64,000 nt of DNA from UBA7672 sp030824255 (GCA_942493305.1 OW818686.1:1426001-1490000); one strand, 5' to 3'. Counted from the stretch's first letter, positions 43,480-52,838 are shown. Program-made: numbers and translations. Notes: generated by a model from the sequence alone, not told the origin.

Positions 43480-44181
43480 TCAATCGTCGACATACTCTTC
43501 ATCGCCGATCGGATCGGCGGAGTCGGATTCCTTATAGCGGGAATTGCTCATCTTCCGGTCCACCGGCCACATTGTCATGAGGCCGGACGGGTAGGGGACT
43601 AGCATCGCCTTGAGCTCGACCGGCGTCGCTGGCGTCTCGCCAAGCCAGGCAACGTACTGCGACTCATGAAGGATTGCTGGCATGCGGTCATGGATAAGGC
43701 CGACAAGGGTGTTGGCCGGGCAAGTGATGACACAAAAGGTGCGCCGCCACGTTTCCGTCGTTGGGTCTTTCCAGTTCTCCCAGAGGCCCGCGACGGCGAA
43801 GGGCTTGTGATTTTTACGGGCCAGCGCGTGCGGCTGCTTGTGGCCCGGCTTGTCACCCTTCCATTCATAGAAGGCATCGACTGGTACGAGGCAGCGGCGT
43901 TCCTTGAACGCCGCACGGAAGCTCGGCAGCGTATCGACGGTCTCGGCCTTTGCGTTGATCCGCTTGTAAGCTGACTTCGGATCCTTCTCCCATGACGGGA
44001 GCAAGCCCCACTCGAGCATGTCGAGTCGCCGCTCGCGCGTTTCGGGATTGAACCGGATGAGCATGAAACGCTGCGACGGCGAGCCGTTGTAGCGCGGTTC
44101 GGCGTTCGGCAGCGGGGGGGCACAGCCAAAGTGTGCGGCCACCTCGGCCGGACTGGATACCTGAAGAATACGTCCGCACAT
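43480..44181 (-). CDS. SRAP/HMCES-like protein (YedK family)
   Basis: A 233-residue SOS-response-associated peptidase family protein that forms a covalent bond with abasic sites in single-stranded DNA. The invariant Met-Cys-Gly start (MCGRILQV) gives the catalytic Cys2. The family motifs PRYNGSPSQRFMLIR, INAKAETVDTLPSFR, RCLVPVDAFYEWKG and the His-containing HDRMPAIL are all visible. Such genes are common on mobile elements, where they may protect single-stranded transfer DNA. It precedes the YiiX-like gene's 3' end by 14 bases on the same strand. Confidence 0.95.
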   Translation of the reverse strand: MCGRILQVSSPAEVAAHFGCAPPLPNAEPRYNGSPSQRFMLIRFNPETRERRLDMLEWGLLPSWEKDPKSAYKRINAKAETVDTLPSFRAAFKERRCLVPVDAFYEWKGDKPGHKQPHALARKNHKPFAVAGLWENWKDPTTETWRRTFCVITCPANTLVGLIHDRMPAILHESQYVAWLGETPATPVELKAMLVPYPSGLMTMWPVDRKMSNSRYKESDSADPIGDEEYVDD

Positions 44182-44195
44182 GCAAGGTCACCGGT

Positions 44196-45347
44196 TCAAT
44201 TCGATTGAAGCCGCTCCAGGATGTGCTGGATCTCTGTGATGCCTCGTTCAAACTCGTCGTTGACGCTGGTCTGAAGCTCGACATAGGCACGTAGACTGCC
44301 GAAAGCGGCCTCATAAGGAATGAATGACACGGCTCCTTGTCGCCTTCTGTCGAGGCTATTTCTGCGCGCTACCAGGAGGCCGGCAAGTTGTTGAGCGTCT
44401 ACGTCCGGATTGGATTGCTCCGATTCCGTTATCGCCCTTGTGAGTGCCCTTCGCTCAAGACGTACAAACGTCTCCATATTCTTCTGGAGGCGTTGATCGC
44501 TCATCACGCGGAGTGCCTCCTCATCGATGGCGCGAAGAGCATTCAGGTAGTCGTTGCGGCGTACCGGCGCTATTTTTGGACGCGCATCATGAGCCGACGT
44601 TAGCATATGCAGCACCCCGTAGAAGGTTTCAGGGCGCTCCAACTCGGCTTCCGGGAAAGCTTCAACCAAAGCGTCTGATAAAGGCAGCAGCGCCTTGGCG
44701 TAGTCGAGGGTGATCATGGTCTGCTCATAGGCGGGGGACCCCGTCTGTTTGCCATCAAGCGCCACCAAGTCCTCTGCGTTGCGCGGCGAGGGGCCCGGAT
44801 AGAACACCTGCCTCGTTATATTTTTGAAGCCCCTCAACCGCCCGATACCTGCAGGAGAAATCTTGTCTGGGCGGAGATTTCTGAAAGCTGCCGGATCGGC
44901 ATCCTTATAGGCAAGCGCCACCAATGACGAACAGAACACGCCGCGGTCAGTTTCGGGAATCTTCAGCGGCAGTTTCGTTGCGATCGCTCGAATGCGTGAG
45001 TAAGGGCGCCCCACCTGGAGTTGGCAAAACTGCGCGGCCTTGAGTGCGGCGGTCGCATCGGGCCAGCGAAGCACCCGAACGTTATTCAAGTCGTGAGTGA
45101 AGCAGCGCCCCAGCGACAAGTTGAAGACCGCGCCTCCTTCGCCGCCAGCCGCCTCAGCGAAGGTTGGCGGCGACGTGCAAATTGCGGCGTGTTCGAAACG
45201 GCCGCGCGTGAAAAGGCGGATGAGTTGCGCTTCTTTGTTCTTGCCGCCTTCGTCATAGACCGAGCGTGTCAGCAAAACATCTCCTGCGCGAAGCAGGTCG
45301 AGGTGCGGCAGCCAAACAGTTCCACCATCGTAAGCGGGAGCGGGCAT
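44196..45347 (-). CDS. YiiX-like permuted NlpC/P60 hydrolase with a helical C-terminal domain
   Basis: A 383-residue protein. Residues 15-150 fit a permuted papain-like (YiiX/NlpC-P60) hydrolase: LRAGDVLLTRSVYDEGGK, FEHAAICT (His) and GVFCSSLVALAY (Cys). The remaining 200 residues are helical and charged (LRAIDEEALRVMSDQRLQKN), with no known domain. Enzymes of this fold cut peptides, amides or lipids. The ATG at 45347 was chosen over a GTG two codons upstream. A toxin or phage-defence effector role is possible given the surroundings, but not shown. Confidence 0.75.
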   Translation of the reverse strand: MPAPAYDGGTVWLPHLDLLRAGDVLLTRSVYDEGGKNKEAQLIRLFTRGRFEHAAICTSPPTFAEAAGGEGGAVFNLSLGRCFTHDLNNVRVLRWPDATAALKAAQFCQLQVGRPYSRIRAIATKLPLKIPETDRGVFCSSLVALAYKDADPAAFRNLRPDKISPAGIGRLRGFKNITRQVFYPGPSPRNAEDLVALDGKQTGSPAYEQTMITLDYAKALLPLSDALVEAFPEAELERPETFYGVLHMLTSAHDARPKIAPVRRNDYLNALRAIDEEALRVMSDQRLQKNMETFVRLERRALTRAITESEQSNPDVDAQQLAGLLVARRNSLDRRRQGAVSFIPYEAAFGSLRAYVELQTSVNDEFERGITEIQHILERLQSN

Positions 45348-45616
45348 GAGCACTCTTCAACCTGCGCACCCATGGTGGGTGCGGCTGCATCATACGGGTG
45401 GTTCTGGTTTGTCGGAAGCGACTGCGCGTGAGCATCCGTAGCAGGGAGTATGGCGACCGCGCATTGCGCGCCGGGCTTTAGGCTTCGCCCCGAGCCCCGT
45501 GGGTCTCGGTCCATACGGGTTACAATCCCTGTCGCGAAGGGCGTGATGAAGCAGTCTTCGACCTCCGAGGTGTGTGAGGCCAGCAAAGCTCGCTGACACC
45601 TCAGGATGTGGATTGG

Positions 45617-46660
45617 CTACTTAGCGGATTTTTCTGGTTTCAAGTAGGTGCTTGGCTCGAATCGGTCAGCAATGACAAATCGCAGGATTTTGCCCGTCGG
45701 AAGCGCGTCGGCCCCTTTGTATGAACTGGGTGTGCGACAAACAACGTCGATGCGGTCGTCTGCAAGAGCTGCGAGACCAAGTCCCAGAGCATGGGGCTTC
45801 GACCCGATCGCAAGACATGTCGTCGTGCTTTCACACGATTTCAGCACGTCCTGAGCGACTGCCAGTACATCGTGCAAACCATGCTCGCGAAGGGTCGCTC
45901 CTGGTTGCTGTAGAAGCGTATCGACGTAGCGCTTCTCTTTGTCGACCAGAGCTTTCGGCACCCGGCCCATCGGGTCACTGACCTTGATCAGCGTTAGTTT
46001 CCTAGGTTCAAGGCGTTCGATTGTTGGAATGGCGACGCCAATCTCGGCCCCCAGGCTGACCACGACATCGCGCTTGCTTGGCGCATAGTTATCCGCTTCG
46101 AGAAATGGAACTTGGACAGAGGTCCATTCGCCATCGGAGATCAGGCCGGCAGGATTGGTCGAGAGCGGCGTTGCGCTTGTAGGCAAGGCTTCATATCGCG
46201 CTTCTGCATAAAGGAATGTCATGCTAGCGACGAACTCGCGTTTGAACCCCATGCCCAAAACATAAAGCAGATACTTTTTGGGGATCGATGACACATCCAT
46301 GAGGACGCGCATCGGACGCCGCAATTGCGCAAAGCGCTCCTCAAACAGTTTCGCAATCGCACGGAATGACTCTTCGGTCGCGTTCGATGCTGGAAACTCG
46401 ATAAGGCGTGTTCTCTTCAGCGCAGACTGGGCGTGCGCAACGAACGCGTCTTTCTTGGCCTTTATGGCTGCATCCGTCGAACTGAAGCGTATGATCCCAA
46501 TCTCGCAATCGAGATCTTTGAGGTGTGGCAACGCAGCCGATGTGCGTTGCTCCCAACTCGCAGTGATAAGAACGAGGTCCCAATCATCCGCCAGACCTAA
46601 CCCAGGCTCCAGTTCGTCGGATGTTAGTGATAGAAATCCTATTACCCCCCGTTCAATCAT
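45617..46660 (-). CDS. Unknown third component of a metallophosphoesterase/ATPase operon
   Basis: A 347-residue protein starting MIERGVIGFLSLTSDELEPG. It looks Rossmann-like: VLITASWEQRTSAALPHL near residue 30, RVLMDVSSIPKKYLLYVLGM near residue 115, and a glycine-rich late segment (TCLAIGSKPHALGLGLAALA). I cannot name the family. Its ATG overlaps the stop of the upstream ATPase gene, so the two are translationally coupled and probably form a complex. The DVSSIPK strand-loop is its most distinctive feature and a good search handle. Confidence 0.6.
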   Translation of the reverse strand: MIERGVIGFLSLTSDELEPGLGLADDWDLVLITASWEQRTSAALPHLKDLDCEIGIIRFSSTDAAIKAKKDAFVAHAQSALKRTRLIEFPASNATEESFRAIAKLFEERFAQLRRPMRVLMDVSSIPKKYLLYVLGMGFKREFVASMTFLYAEARYEALPTSATPLSTNPAGLISDGEWTSVQVPFLEADNYAPSKRDVVVSLGAEIGVAIPTIERLEPRKLTLIKVSDPMGRVPKALVDKEKRYVDTLLQQPGATLREHGLHDVLAVAQDVLKSCESTTTCLAIGSKPHALGLGLAALADDRIDVVCRTPSSYKGADALPTGKILRFVIADRFEPSTYLKPEKSAK

Positions 46661-48770
46661 CGAGAAGCTCCTCGGGCCAAGGCAGCTCAAGCGACATGTG
46701 ATCAGAGATCGGGCTTGAGACCGAGAGCAGTGAGCGCCAAGCCTCTGACTTCGAGGTTCCTGTTCGACGGCATATCTCGGCAAGCAACGGACCATCTAGC
46801 CGTATTGTCTCGTAAGCCCCCCGGTATGAGAATCGAAAGTGCGGAGCGAAGCGCCGGTGCAAGCGATAGCCAGCAGTCTGATACTCCTGATCTTTTGCCT
46901 TTAGAGTCGTGCTGCCTCGTCTTATCTCCACCGAGCGAAGATATCCTGAAAGCTCCGCCTGCTTCAGTCCTTCCGAAAGCACCTGGCGATCGATGGCCTT
47001 CGCCTCGCGGAAGAAGAGGTCGCTGCTGGTATCAATCACAAACACTCCTCGTTCGGCCCGGCCGAGGGTCGAGGGATCGCCAACGTTTGTCTGCAACTCG
47101 CTGGTGATTTTCCCGAATACCTCAATGAGACTGACGACGAATTCGGGATGAGACTCCGCGTTGGTGCTAACGCCTGCGAAGAAACTCTCGCTAGCCTTGT
47201 ATATCCCTGTGGTCTGGAGACGGGTGGCGATCTTGGAGCCAGAGAGGGCGAACTGCAACGAGGTCTCGGCACCGGATGGGTCGTCATCACCGTCGCGGCC
47301 AACAAAGGCATCGTAGATTTCTGCTAGGATTTCCAGAAAGTCGCGGATTGAACCGTCAGCGAGAGATACGACCCGGTTAACCCCGGAGAGCGGAAGGCGC
47401 TTGAACCCGAGGGATCCGGCAAGATGGAAGAGCGCCGCAACCATCTTGCGGCGCATCCACGCTTGGAAGCTCCCGCTTTTCAGTCGATCGACGTATTTGG
47501 AAATCCTTTGAAGATCTTCGCGACCAGCCGCGGCAGCGAAAGACTCCTCAAGACCCGTCCAGTGAAGAAGAAGATACGCTTCATAGAAGGGTAGGCGGTC
47601 CGAATCCTCCGGATACTTGTTCTTGTAGGGAAGCTTCCTTGTCCAGAGCTCTTCCCGGAGCTTTTCTGCGGCCTCTTGGAACAGACCGCGCTCCGGGCTC
47701 GATGATCGCCTGATCATGAGCCCGATCGTGTCATTCACATCCTGCTTGCCCAAGCGGCGTTCAAGGTCAAAGAACTTTGCAATCTGTCGGCGGCCGACTT
47801 GCGGCCGCTTGTCAACGGGCAGGGAGAAGTAGGTGCGCAGACTTGCCACGGCTTCACACAAATTGCCAAAGTCCGCGCGGCGCCGCGCATCCAGCGAGAT
47901 AACCTTTCTATCGGCGTCGGTAAGCGGCTGCTGCGGCATGAAGGTTTCGCCGCTGTCGAGCGCATCTCCGACCGCCGTGATGACCCAGGAGATCGGGAAG
48001 CGGCTTTTGCGAACCAGCGTATTGATCGACATCAGTTGCTGGCGGTGGAGCACTTCGCAATCGTCGAGACAGAATTTGAAGCCGGGTCCTTCCTTCGCAC
48101 CAACAAGTCGCGACACCCCGGATAGTCTCTCGGTGACGAAGAGAAGCAGCTCGATAGGCTCGCGCTTCGGAAGCGACTGGATGAGTTCAGCGATCGTGCC
48201 CTGGCCAGAAGCTTGGTTCATCGTACGGACTAGAGCCCGAAACAATCGGGAGAGATCTACGAATGTTATCGGTTTGCGATCTGTGAATTGGAGAAGCGGC
48301 GGAAACTCTTCGATCACTTCATTGACGAGACGAAGCTCTTGCGCTGCATCAAGGCTCATCCGTTCGTCTAACCGCAGTTGATGAACGGCCAAAAGCGTCT
48401 TCTCGAGGCAGATAAGTTCGATTGCGAGCGAAAAGAAGCGGAAATACTCGGTTGCGGGGTTGGGCGCTTGCGGGAAAAGCTTCCCCCAGTCGAGCATGCC
48501 CATGGAGTCAGAGATATGATCTGGAAAGCGAACGTAGATTCCGACGTTTCTGGAATCCACAATCGACCTTTGCAGTCTGAGCGAGGGGTTTGAAATAAGG
48601 TCCTCCCAACAGACGCTCCTTAATAGCGATGTCTTTCCACTGCCGCGGCTGCCATGGACATAGGCGGACTTTTCTCCGGCAAGGACTTCCGAAGTAGGGG
48701 TGAACCAGATGAGTGGGTGACCATCACTGTGATGCTCCCAGCGAGTCGGACGAAATGGATTCACTGTCAT
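46653..48770 (-). CDS. P-loop ATPase of a three-gene operon (ORC/STAND-like)
   Basis: A 705-residue AAA+/STAND-like ATPase. Walker A is HGSRGSGKTSLLRS at about residue 40, Walker B is FKFCLDDCEVLHRQQLMSIN, and ISWVITAVGD fits sensor 1. The C-terminal half is helical with a possible winged-helix end (LDGPLLAEICRRTGTSKSEA). Start and stop overlap the flanking genes (ATGA-type junctions), so it is translated with the metallophosphoesterase upstream and the unknown downstream. The layout suggests a sensor or motor that controls the phosphoesterase. Confidence 0.75.
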   Translation of the reverse strand: MTVNPFRPTRWEHHSDGHPLIWFTPTSEVLAGEKSAYVHGSRGSGKTSLLRSVCWEDLISNPSLRLQRSIVDSRNVGIYVRFPDHISDSMGMLDWGKLFPQAPNPATEYFRFFSLAIELICLEKTLLAVHQLRLDERMSLDAAQELRLVNEVIEEFPPLLQFTDRKPITFVDLSRLFRALVRTMNQASGQGTIAELIQSLPKREPIELLLFVTERLSGVSRLVGAKEGPGFKFCLDDCEVLHRQQLMSINTLVRKSRFPISWVITAVGDALDSGETFMPQQPLTDADRKVISLDARRRADFGNLCEAVASLRTYFSLPVDKRPQVGRRQIAKFFDLERRLGKQDVNDTIGLMIRRSSSPERGLFQEAAEKLREELWTRKLPYKNKYPEDSDRLPFYEAYLLLHWTGLEESFAAAAGREDLQRISKYVDRLKSGSFQAWMRRKMVAALFHLAGSLGFKRLPLSGVNRVVSLADGSIRDFLEILAEIYDAFVGRDGDDDPSGAETSLQFALSGSKIATRLQTTGIYKASESFFAGVSTNAESHPEFVVSLIEVFGKITSELQTNVGDPSTLGRAERGVFVIDTSSDLFFREAKAIDRQVLSEGLKQAELSGYLRSVEIRRGSTTLKAKDQEYQTAGYRLHRRFAPHFRFSYRGAYETIRLDGPLLAEICRRTGTSKSEAWRSLLSVSSPISDHMSLELPWPEELLDD

Positions 48771-50038
48771 ATCGCAGCTCGCACGATCCAGTTACCGCAA
48801 GGCAGGTCGTAGTTCTCAATCGTCGCGCTCCCGTCGCAGTTCAGGAGCTCGAGCATTTCGGTAATCTCTTCTTCGTCGCAACTCGGATCGATCTTTTTGG
48901 CTAGAGTTACTACTTCGGACCAGTAGCATTCGCGCTTTTGCATCAACTGGCCGTAGAACGTCGCGAGCTTCTCGTTGCTCGATCGCCTGCGGCCGCCAAG
49001 AAGATCGCAGGATATGGCGGGCTGCGTCCGAAGGACGCCGGATTTGTCAAATCGATAGGGCGTGACACGAGCGCAGAGCGGTGTCTGGCTCTTGGTGTAA
49101 AGAATCTCCAGATAGTTGAAGCCGCTGAGCGCTTCGGGCGCACTGACGACAACGACACGACCACCGCCTGGTTGACTGATTACTTCGATTGGCTCGTCGT
49201 GAATGTGGCCGTGGAGATAAATCGTCGCGCCTTTGATCTCAAGCAACGACGATCGCAATGCGCCCGAATTTACCAGCTCAGTGTAAGGAGCGAGGCGAGT
49301 CATACGTTGCGGCAGAAGATTGTGGTGCGCGACAAGCACAGCTACGCGCGAGCCCATTTTCGAAAGGTCGTTCACGACTGTGGATATCGTGTCCTCAGCA
49401 AATGCGGGCGTATCCAGTTGGCGATCATAGTAGAGCTTCTTAGCGTCTGCCGCTTCGGCTCCTGCGAAGGTGTCGTCGATCGCTTTGAGCAAATTTGGTC
49501 GAAAGATCTCTGGTATGTGTTCCTCTTCACCGCAACCCCAGCAGCTATTTAGAAGATGCACGTCCGCCGATGCGCCATTCGCGGAAATCTCCATCTTGAT
49601 TGTCGAAGTGACGGGCAATTTCGGAAGGCCGGATGATGCGAGAGCGGCATTAAGCGGCGCAAACTTCGCGGTTGACCCCGGTTGGCGCGCCAGCGCCCGG
49701 TCAATGTCATGATTTCCGGGCACTATCCCCACGGGAATGTGGGCGTGCACTCGCCCAATGCCAAGCTGAAGTGCCTCTGCCAGATAGTCAGTGCAGGCTT
49801 GGTATCCCGGCAGCTTACCGTAGTCCGTGAGGTCGCCCATAAACAGCACGCAGTCGGCGCTACCCTTCGCAATGAGGTCATGCACGCAACGGAAAACTTG
49901 CTTCAAAGGCTGCCGGGCAATGATTTGCTGGAGCGATGTTGGGAAGCGAGGGTCCTTGGAGTCGACCACCCCCATAGCCGTGCTGGCGCTGGGCAGGTGC
50001 ACATCGCCAATCTGGATGAATCGCAGTCTCGTGAGCAT
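48767..50038 (-). CDS. Calcineurin-like metallophosphoesterase, first gene of a three-gene operon
   Basis: A 423-residue enzyme with the full metallophosphoesterase motif set: IQIGDVHLP (D-x-H), LFMGDLTDYG (GDxx), IVPGNHDID (GNHD), VLVAHHNLLP and YLHGHIHDE (GHxH). It should hydrolyse phosphodiesters or phosphomonoesters with two metal ions; nucleotides or nucleic acid ends are likely substrates in this setting. About 110 C-terminal residues form an extra domain. The ATG at 50038 is preferred over a TTG four codons upstream. It overlaps the ATPase start by four bases. Confidence 0.85.
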   Translation of the reverse strand: MLTRLRFIQIGDVHLPSASTAMGVVDSKDPRFPTSLQQIIARQPLKQVFRCVHDLIAKGSADCVLFMGDLTDYGKLPGYQACTDYLAEALQLGIGRVHAHIPVGIVPGNHDIDRALARQPGSTAKFAPLNAALASSGLPKLPVTSTIKMEISANGASADVHLLNSCWGCGEEEHIPEIFRPNLLKAIDDTFAGAEAADAKKLYYDRQLDTPAFAEDTISTVVNDLSKMGSRVAVLVAHHNLLPQRMTRLAPYTELVNSGALRSSLLEIKGATIYLHGHIHDEPIEVISQPGGGRVVVVSAPEALSGFNYLEILYTKSQTPLCARVTPYRFDKSGVLRTQPAISCDLLGGRRRSSNEKLATFYGQLMQKRECYWSEVVTLAKKIDPSCDEEEITEMLELLNCDGSATIENYDLPCGNWIVRAAI

Positions 50039-50104
50039 CGCCAACCCCAAAAGTCGCGGCTGCGACTTTCCCCCCCGAACGCTGACAATAGGATGCAGCG
50101 GCGG

Positions 50105-50365
50105 TCAAGGTTGTTGAAGGTGTCGGGACCAAGAAACACACTTGGCAGCTTGAGAGGCCCGGTCGGGATTCTGTGTCGACCCAATAGTCCAATTCGCTCC
50201 GGCAGCGGCGATGGTCGGATCGAAGGCTGCGATTTCAAACGCTCGATCAGAATACTGAATAGCTAGCGGTATTGTAGCCAATAGCTCCGAGGCGACAGCC
50301 GCATCCCCCGGGGAACCGGAGACATCACGACTGCTCCGGCGCAAGCTCAAGTCGATGGTCGCCAT
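50105..50365 (-). CDS. Possible small protein downstream of the DUF2158-like gene
   Basis: A weakly supported 86-residue frame starting MATIDLSLRRSSRDVSGSPG and containing ELLATIPLAIQYSDRAFEIA. It overlaps the end of the preceding gene by 41 bases on the same strand. Composition looks protein-like, but no family is recognised and no strong ribosome-binding site is seen. It may be a chance frame. Confidence 0.3.
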   Translation of the reverse strand: MATIDLSLRRSSRDVSGSPGDAAVASELLATIPLAIQYSDRAFEIAAFDPTIAAAGANWTIGSTQNPDRASQAAKCVSWSRHLQQP

Positions 50366-50534
50366 ACCGATAGAAGTCGCGCTCAGGTTTTGCGGCATCC
50401 GCCATCCTGACAACTTGCGTGGATGGGACAAGCGGTTGCGCGCCGGTCACGGGACATTCCACGATGACGAAGGTTACGGGATTTCGCGCACCCTTGATCC
50501 GGACACGATCGCCTTTCTTGAACGGTCCTGTCAT
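50325..50534 (-). CDS. DUF2158/YodC-like small protein
   Basis: A 69-residue protein starting MTGPFKKGDRVRIKGARNPV, continuing TFVIVECPVTGAQPL. The GDxVxxKxGxxxxTV pattern is that of YodC/DUF2158 proteins, small SH3-like beta-barrels of unknown role common on plasmids and ICEs. The function here is unknown. The start was placed at the ATG immediately before the conserved domain. Confidence 0.55.
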   Translation of the reverse strand: MTGPFKKGDRVRIKGARNPVTFVIVECPVTGAQPLVPSTQVVRMADAAKPERDFYRYGDHRLELAPEQS

Positions 50535-51001
50535 CAACTCGGTCCTATTGGTGGTAACGCGCAATGCTCACTCTGAGCGGCTGCTTGTACCGAACAGCAG
50601 ACCCGCTTTCGCCGCAGCCAATCACCGCACCGTCGTCGAACATGTGGATGGTTTGGGCCAGAGCGCACCCGCCCTTAAGCGCCGTCGTGGGAACTGAGGA
50701 CTCAACACAAGTTGTATCGCTTATCGATGGCTGCGTTCGACCCGACAGGCTGGCAGTCGAGTGCGCTTCTGTCTCCCCCTTCCTGATCCGTGGAATACGC
50801 CTAGCCCGCTTCTGCTTGTGACGCCCATCACGCGTCCGGCGCATGCCCGCTCAAGGGGCCGAGGCTTCGGACCTGCGGTCCTGCAGGCCGCACCAACCCC
50901 TTGCGCGGTCACCGCTGCGCTTGCTTTCCGGCCGCTTCCGAGGGGCGTCGCAGACGCGACCCCGGCGGGGCTGATCCCGCGGGATCACAAGGAAGAGCAT
51001 C
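50535..51001. other. Gene-free leader region upstream of ssb
   Basis: A 467-base stretch between the DUF2158-like gene and ssb in which I see no gene. The right half is GC-rich, with TGCGG/CCGCA arms around a central CCTGCAGG near 50874-50892. It should contain the promoter of the ssb-ardC group. A GGAAGAG ribosome-binding site just before 51002 supports the ssb start. Confidence 0.4.
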
Positions 51002-51415
51002 GTGGATCGCGCATCATTCGAACTCGTCGGCAATGTCGGCAAACTCGAAATCAAGCCAATCAAGGGCGACAAGAAACTTGCCATCGTTTCCATCGCAACA
51101 TCTGAGCGCTGGAAAACAGAAGGCGGCGACTGGACCGAAAAAACCTACTGGCACCGCGTCGTTGTCTTCGCGCCTGCAAAGGTCGCGCTTATCGAGAAGG
51201 CCGTTCAGGTCGGTACCCGCCTCCGGCTCGTCGGTCAGGTACGTCCGAATTCCTGGGACGATGAGCGTGGCAACAAGCGCTACTCAATCGAGTTCGTGGT
51301 GACCGGCTTCGGCGACGTCGAAATCCTCGCCCGTGGCAAGCCCAAGGCCGAAGCCGATGGCGAAGCGGCTGCACCCCCGGCGAAAGCCGAGAAGTCCCGG
51401 AAGAAAGCCGCGTGA
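51002..51415 (+). CDS. ssb: Single-stranded DNA-binding protein
   Basis: A 137-residue OB-fold protein. FELVGNVGKLEIKPIKGDKK, VSIATSERWKT and TYWHRVVVFAPAKVALIEKA match plasmid-type SSB, which coats single-stranded transfer DNA during conjugation. The tail (AAAPPAKAEKSRKKAA) is basic rather than the acidic D-D-D-I-P-F tip of chromosomal SSB, so it may not recruit host repair proteins. Translation starts at GTG with an upstream GGAAGAG. It heads a plus-strand group with the DUF6876-like and ArdC-like genes. Confidence 0.9.
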   Translation: MDRASFELVGNVGKLEIKPIKGDKKLAIVSIATSERWKTEGGDWTEKTYWHRVVVFAPAKVALIEKAVQVGTRLRLVGQVRPNSWDDERGNKRYSIEFVVTGFGDVEILARGKPKAEADGEAAAPPAKAEKSRKKAA

Positions 51416-51484
51416 TGCGCCGGACCGGCCGCGCAAGCGGCCGGTCCCCATCGCTTTCGTCATCTCATTTTGCAGGAGACACTC

Positions 51485-51859
51485 ATGTCGTCCGCTGAAA
51501 CGCCTGCGCTCAGAGCTCAAGACCTCGCCCAATTCACCGGAAGCGGGACATTCTATCGGCACGCTCTCTCGGGAGGGTGCGTCTATTCCGAAGGCGTCCA
51601 GTATCTGGCGGAAGCCGGATCGGCTTACTGGCTGCTCGACGCAATCCTGTGTCCGCAACCTCACGATCCCACGCTCCGCAATGCTGAGTTCCAGGTCTGG
51701 ACCCTGACCGTCCATGAGGACCGGTCTGCAACGCTGGTTTGCACCGACGGGGATGGCGAGGGGCTCTACGCCCAGCCGGTTCTCTGGACAGACTTCGCCC
51801 TTGAAACGGTATCGCTCTGGTTCGCCAACAGCACGCTCTACCTGCCAAGCGAACACTGA
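51485..51859 (+). CDS. DUF6876-like protein
   Basis: A 124-residue protein with the motif LAQFTGSGTFYRHALSGGCV, followed by YLAEAGSAYWLLDAI and FQVWTLTV. This is the DUF6876 pattern found on many alphaproteobacterial conjugative elements; its function is not known. It lies between ssb and the ArdC-like gene on the same strand, a recurring neighbourhood in ICEs. An AGGAGA box precedes the ATG at 51485. Confidence 0.8.
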   Translation: MSSAETPALRAQDLAQFTGSGTFYRHALSGGCVYSEGVQYLAEAGSAYWLLDAILCPQPHDPTLRNAEFQVWTLTVHEDRSATLVCTDGDGEGLYAQPVLWTDFALETVSLWFANSTLYLPSEH

Positions 51860-51938
51860 CGAGTCCGCTTGCCCGGCTGGTGGCTTGGACCGCCGGCCGG
51901 GCGCCTTTCACCCAATCCAAATCCACAAGGAGGTCGTG

Positions 51939-52838
51939 ATGACCGCCAAAGCGAACGCGCAATCTCTCCACGACACCGTCACCGCCCGCATCATCGCTGA
52001 GCTGGAGCAGGGGCGGTTTCCATGGGCCCAGCCCTGGGCATCCTCGGGTCCGACCCCGCTGGGTTTACCCCAGAACGCCTCCACCGGCCGGACCTATTCG
52101 GGTATCAACATCCTGCTCCTCTGGGCTGCCGCAATCGAGCAGGGCAGGTCATCGCAGCGCTGGCTCACTTATCGGCAGGCGCTGGCTCTCGGCGGCAATG
52201 TCCGGAAGAGGGAGAAGGGGACGATGGTCGTCTACGCCGACACATTTGTTCCGAAGGCCGAGCGGGAGAAGGCCGACACATCCGGCGACGCGGCTCGCCG
52301 TGTAGGGTTCCTCAAGCGATTCACCGTCTTCCATGTCGAGCAGTGCGAAGGACTCGCCGCTGAACCGGATGCACTGCAACTTCCCGGGTGGAGCGAAATC
52401 CTGCCGCACGTCGAGGCGGTCATCTCTGCTACTCGCGCCGATATTCGGATCGGCGGGAGCATGGCGTTCTACTCGACCAGCCATGACTTCATTCAGGTTC
52501 CGCCGCAGGAAGCATTCTTCGAGCCGATCAATTGGTACCGGACCAAGCTTCACGAGCTGGGGCACTGGACGGGTCATGCCTCCCGGCTCAACCGGGATTT
52601 CTCGGGACGGTTTGGCGACAGCGCCTACGCCCGCGAGGAGCTGGTCGCTGAGCTGTGTTCGGCATTCCTCTGTGCGGAACTCGGCGTGGCTCCCACGGTC
52701 CGCCATGCCGACTATCTGGGCTCCTGGCTTGAGGTGTTGAAGGGAGACAACCGGGCCATCTTCCAGGCCGCATCGCTGGCCTCCAAGGCTGCGGAGCTTG
52801 TGATGGGACGCTCGGGGTCTGGAGGTAGCTGCGCCTAA
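51939..52838 (+). CDS. ardC: ArdC-like antirestriction protein (ssDNA-binding, zincin-like)
   Basis: A 299-residue protein. The N-terminal ArdC domain (LHDTVTARIIAELEQGRFPW, then YSGINILLLW) binds single-stranded DNA. The C-terminal zincin-like metallopeptidase domain has YRTKLHELGHWTGH (HExxH) and a downstream Glu region (EELVAELCSAFLCAEL). ArdC-type proteins protect incoming plasmid DNA from host restriction. A perfect AAGGAGG lies seven bases before the ATG at 51939. It follows ssb and the DUF6876-like gene and precedes the mobilisation region. Confidence 0.92.
   Translation: MTAKANAQSLHDTVTARIIAELEQGRFPWAQPWASSGPTPLGLPQNASTGRTYSGINILLLWAAAIEQGRSSQRWLTYRQALALGGNVRKREKGTMVVYADTFVPKAEREKADTSGDAARRVGFLKRFTVFHVEQCEGLAAEPDALQLPGWSEILPHVEAVISATRADIRIGGSMAFYSTSHDFIQVPPQEAFFEPINWYRTKLHELGHWTGHASRLNRDFSGRFGDSAYAREELVAELCSAFLCAELGVAPTVRHADYLGSWLEVLKGDNRAIFQAASLASKAAELVMGRSGSGGSCA

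Noticed and set aside
50872..50894. A palindrome around CCTGCAGG upstream of ssb
   Set aside because: The outer arms are offset from the centre and pair only over five bases, so it is not a convincing operator or hairpin.
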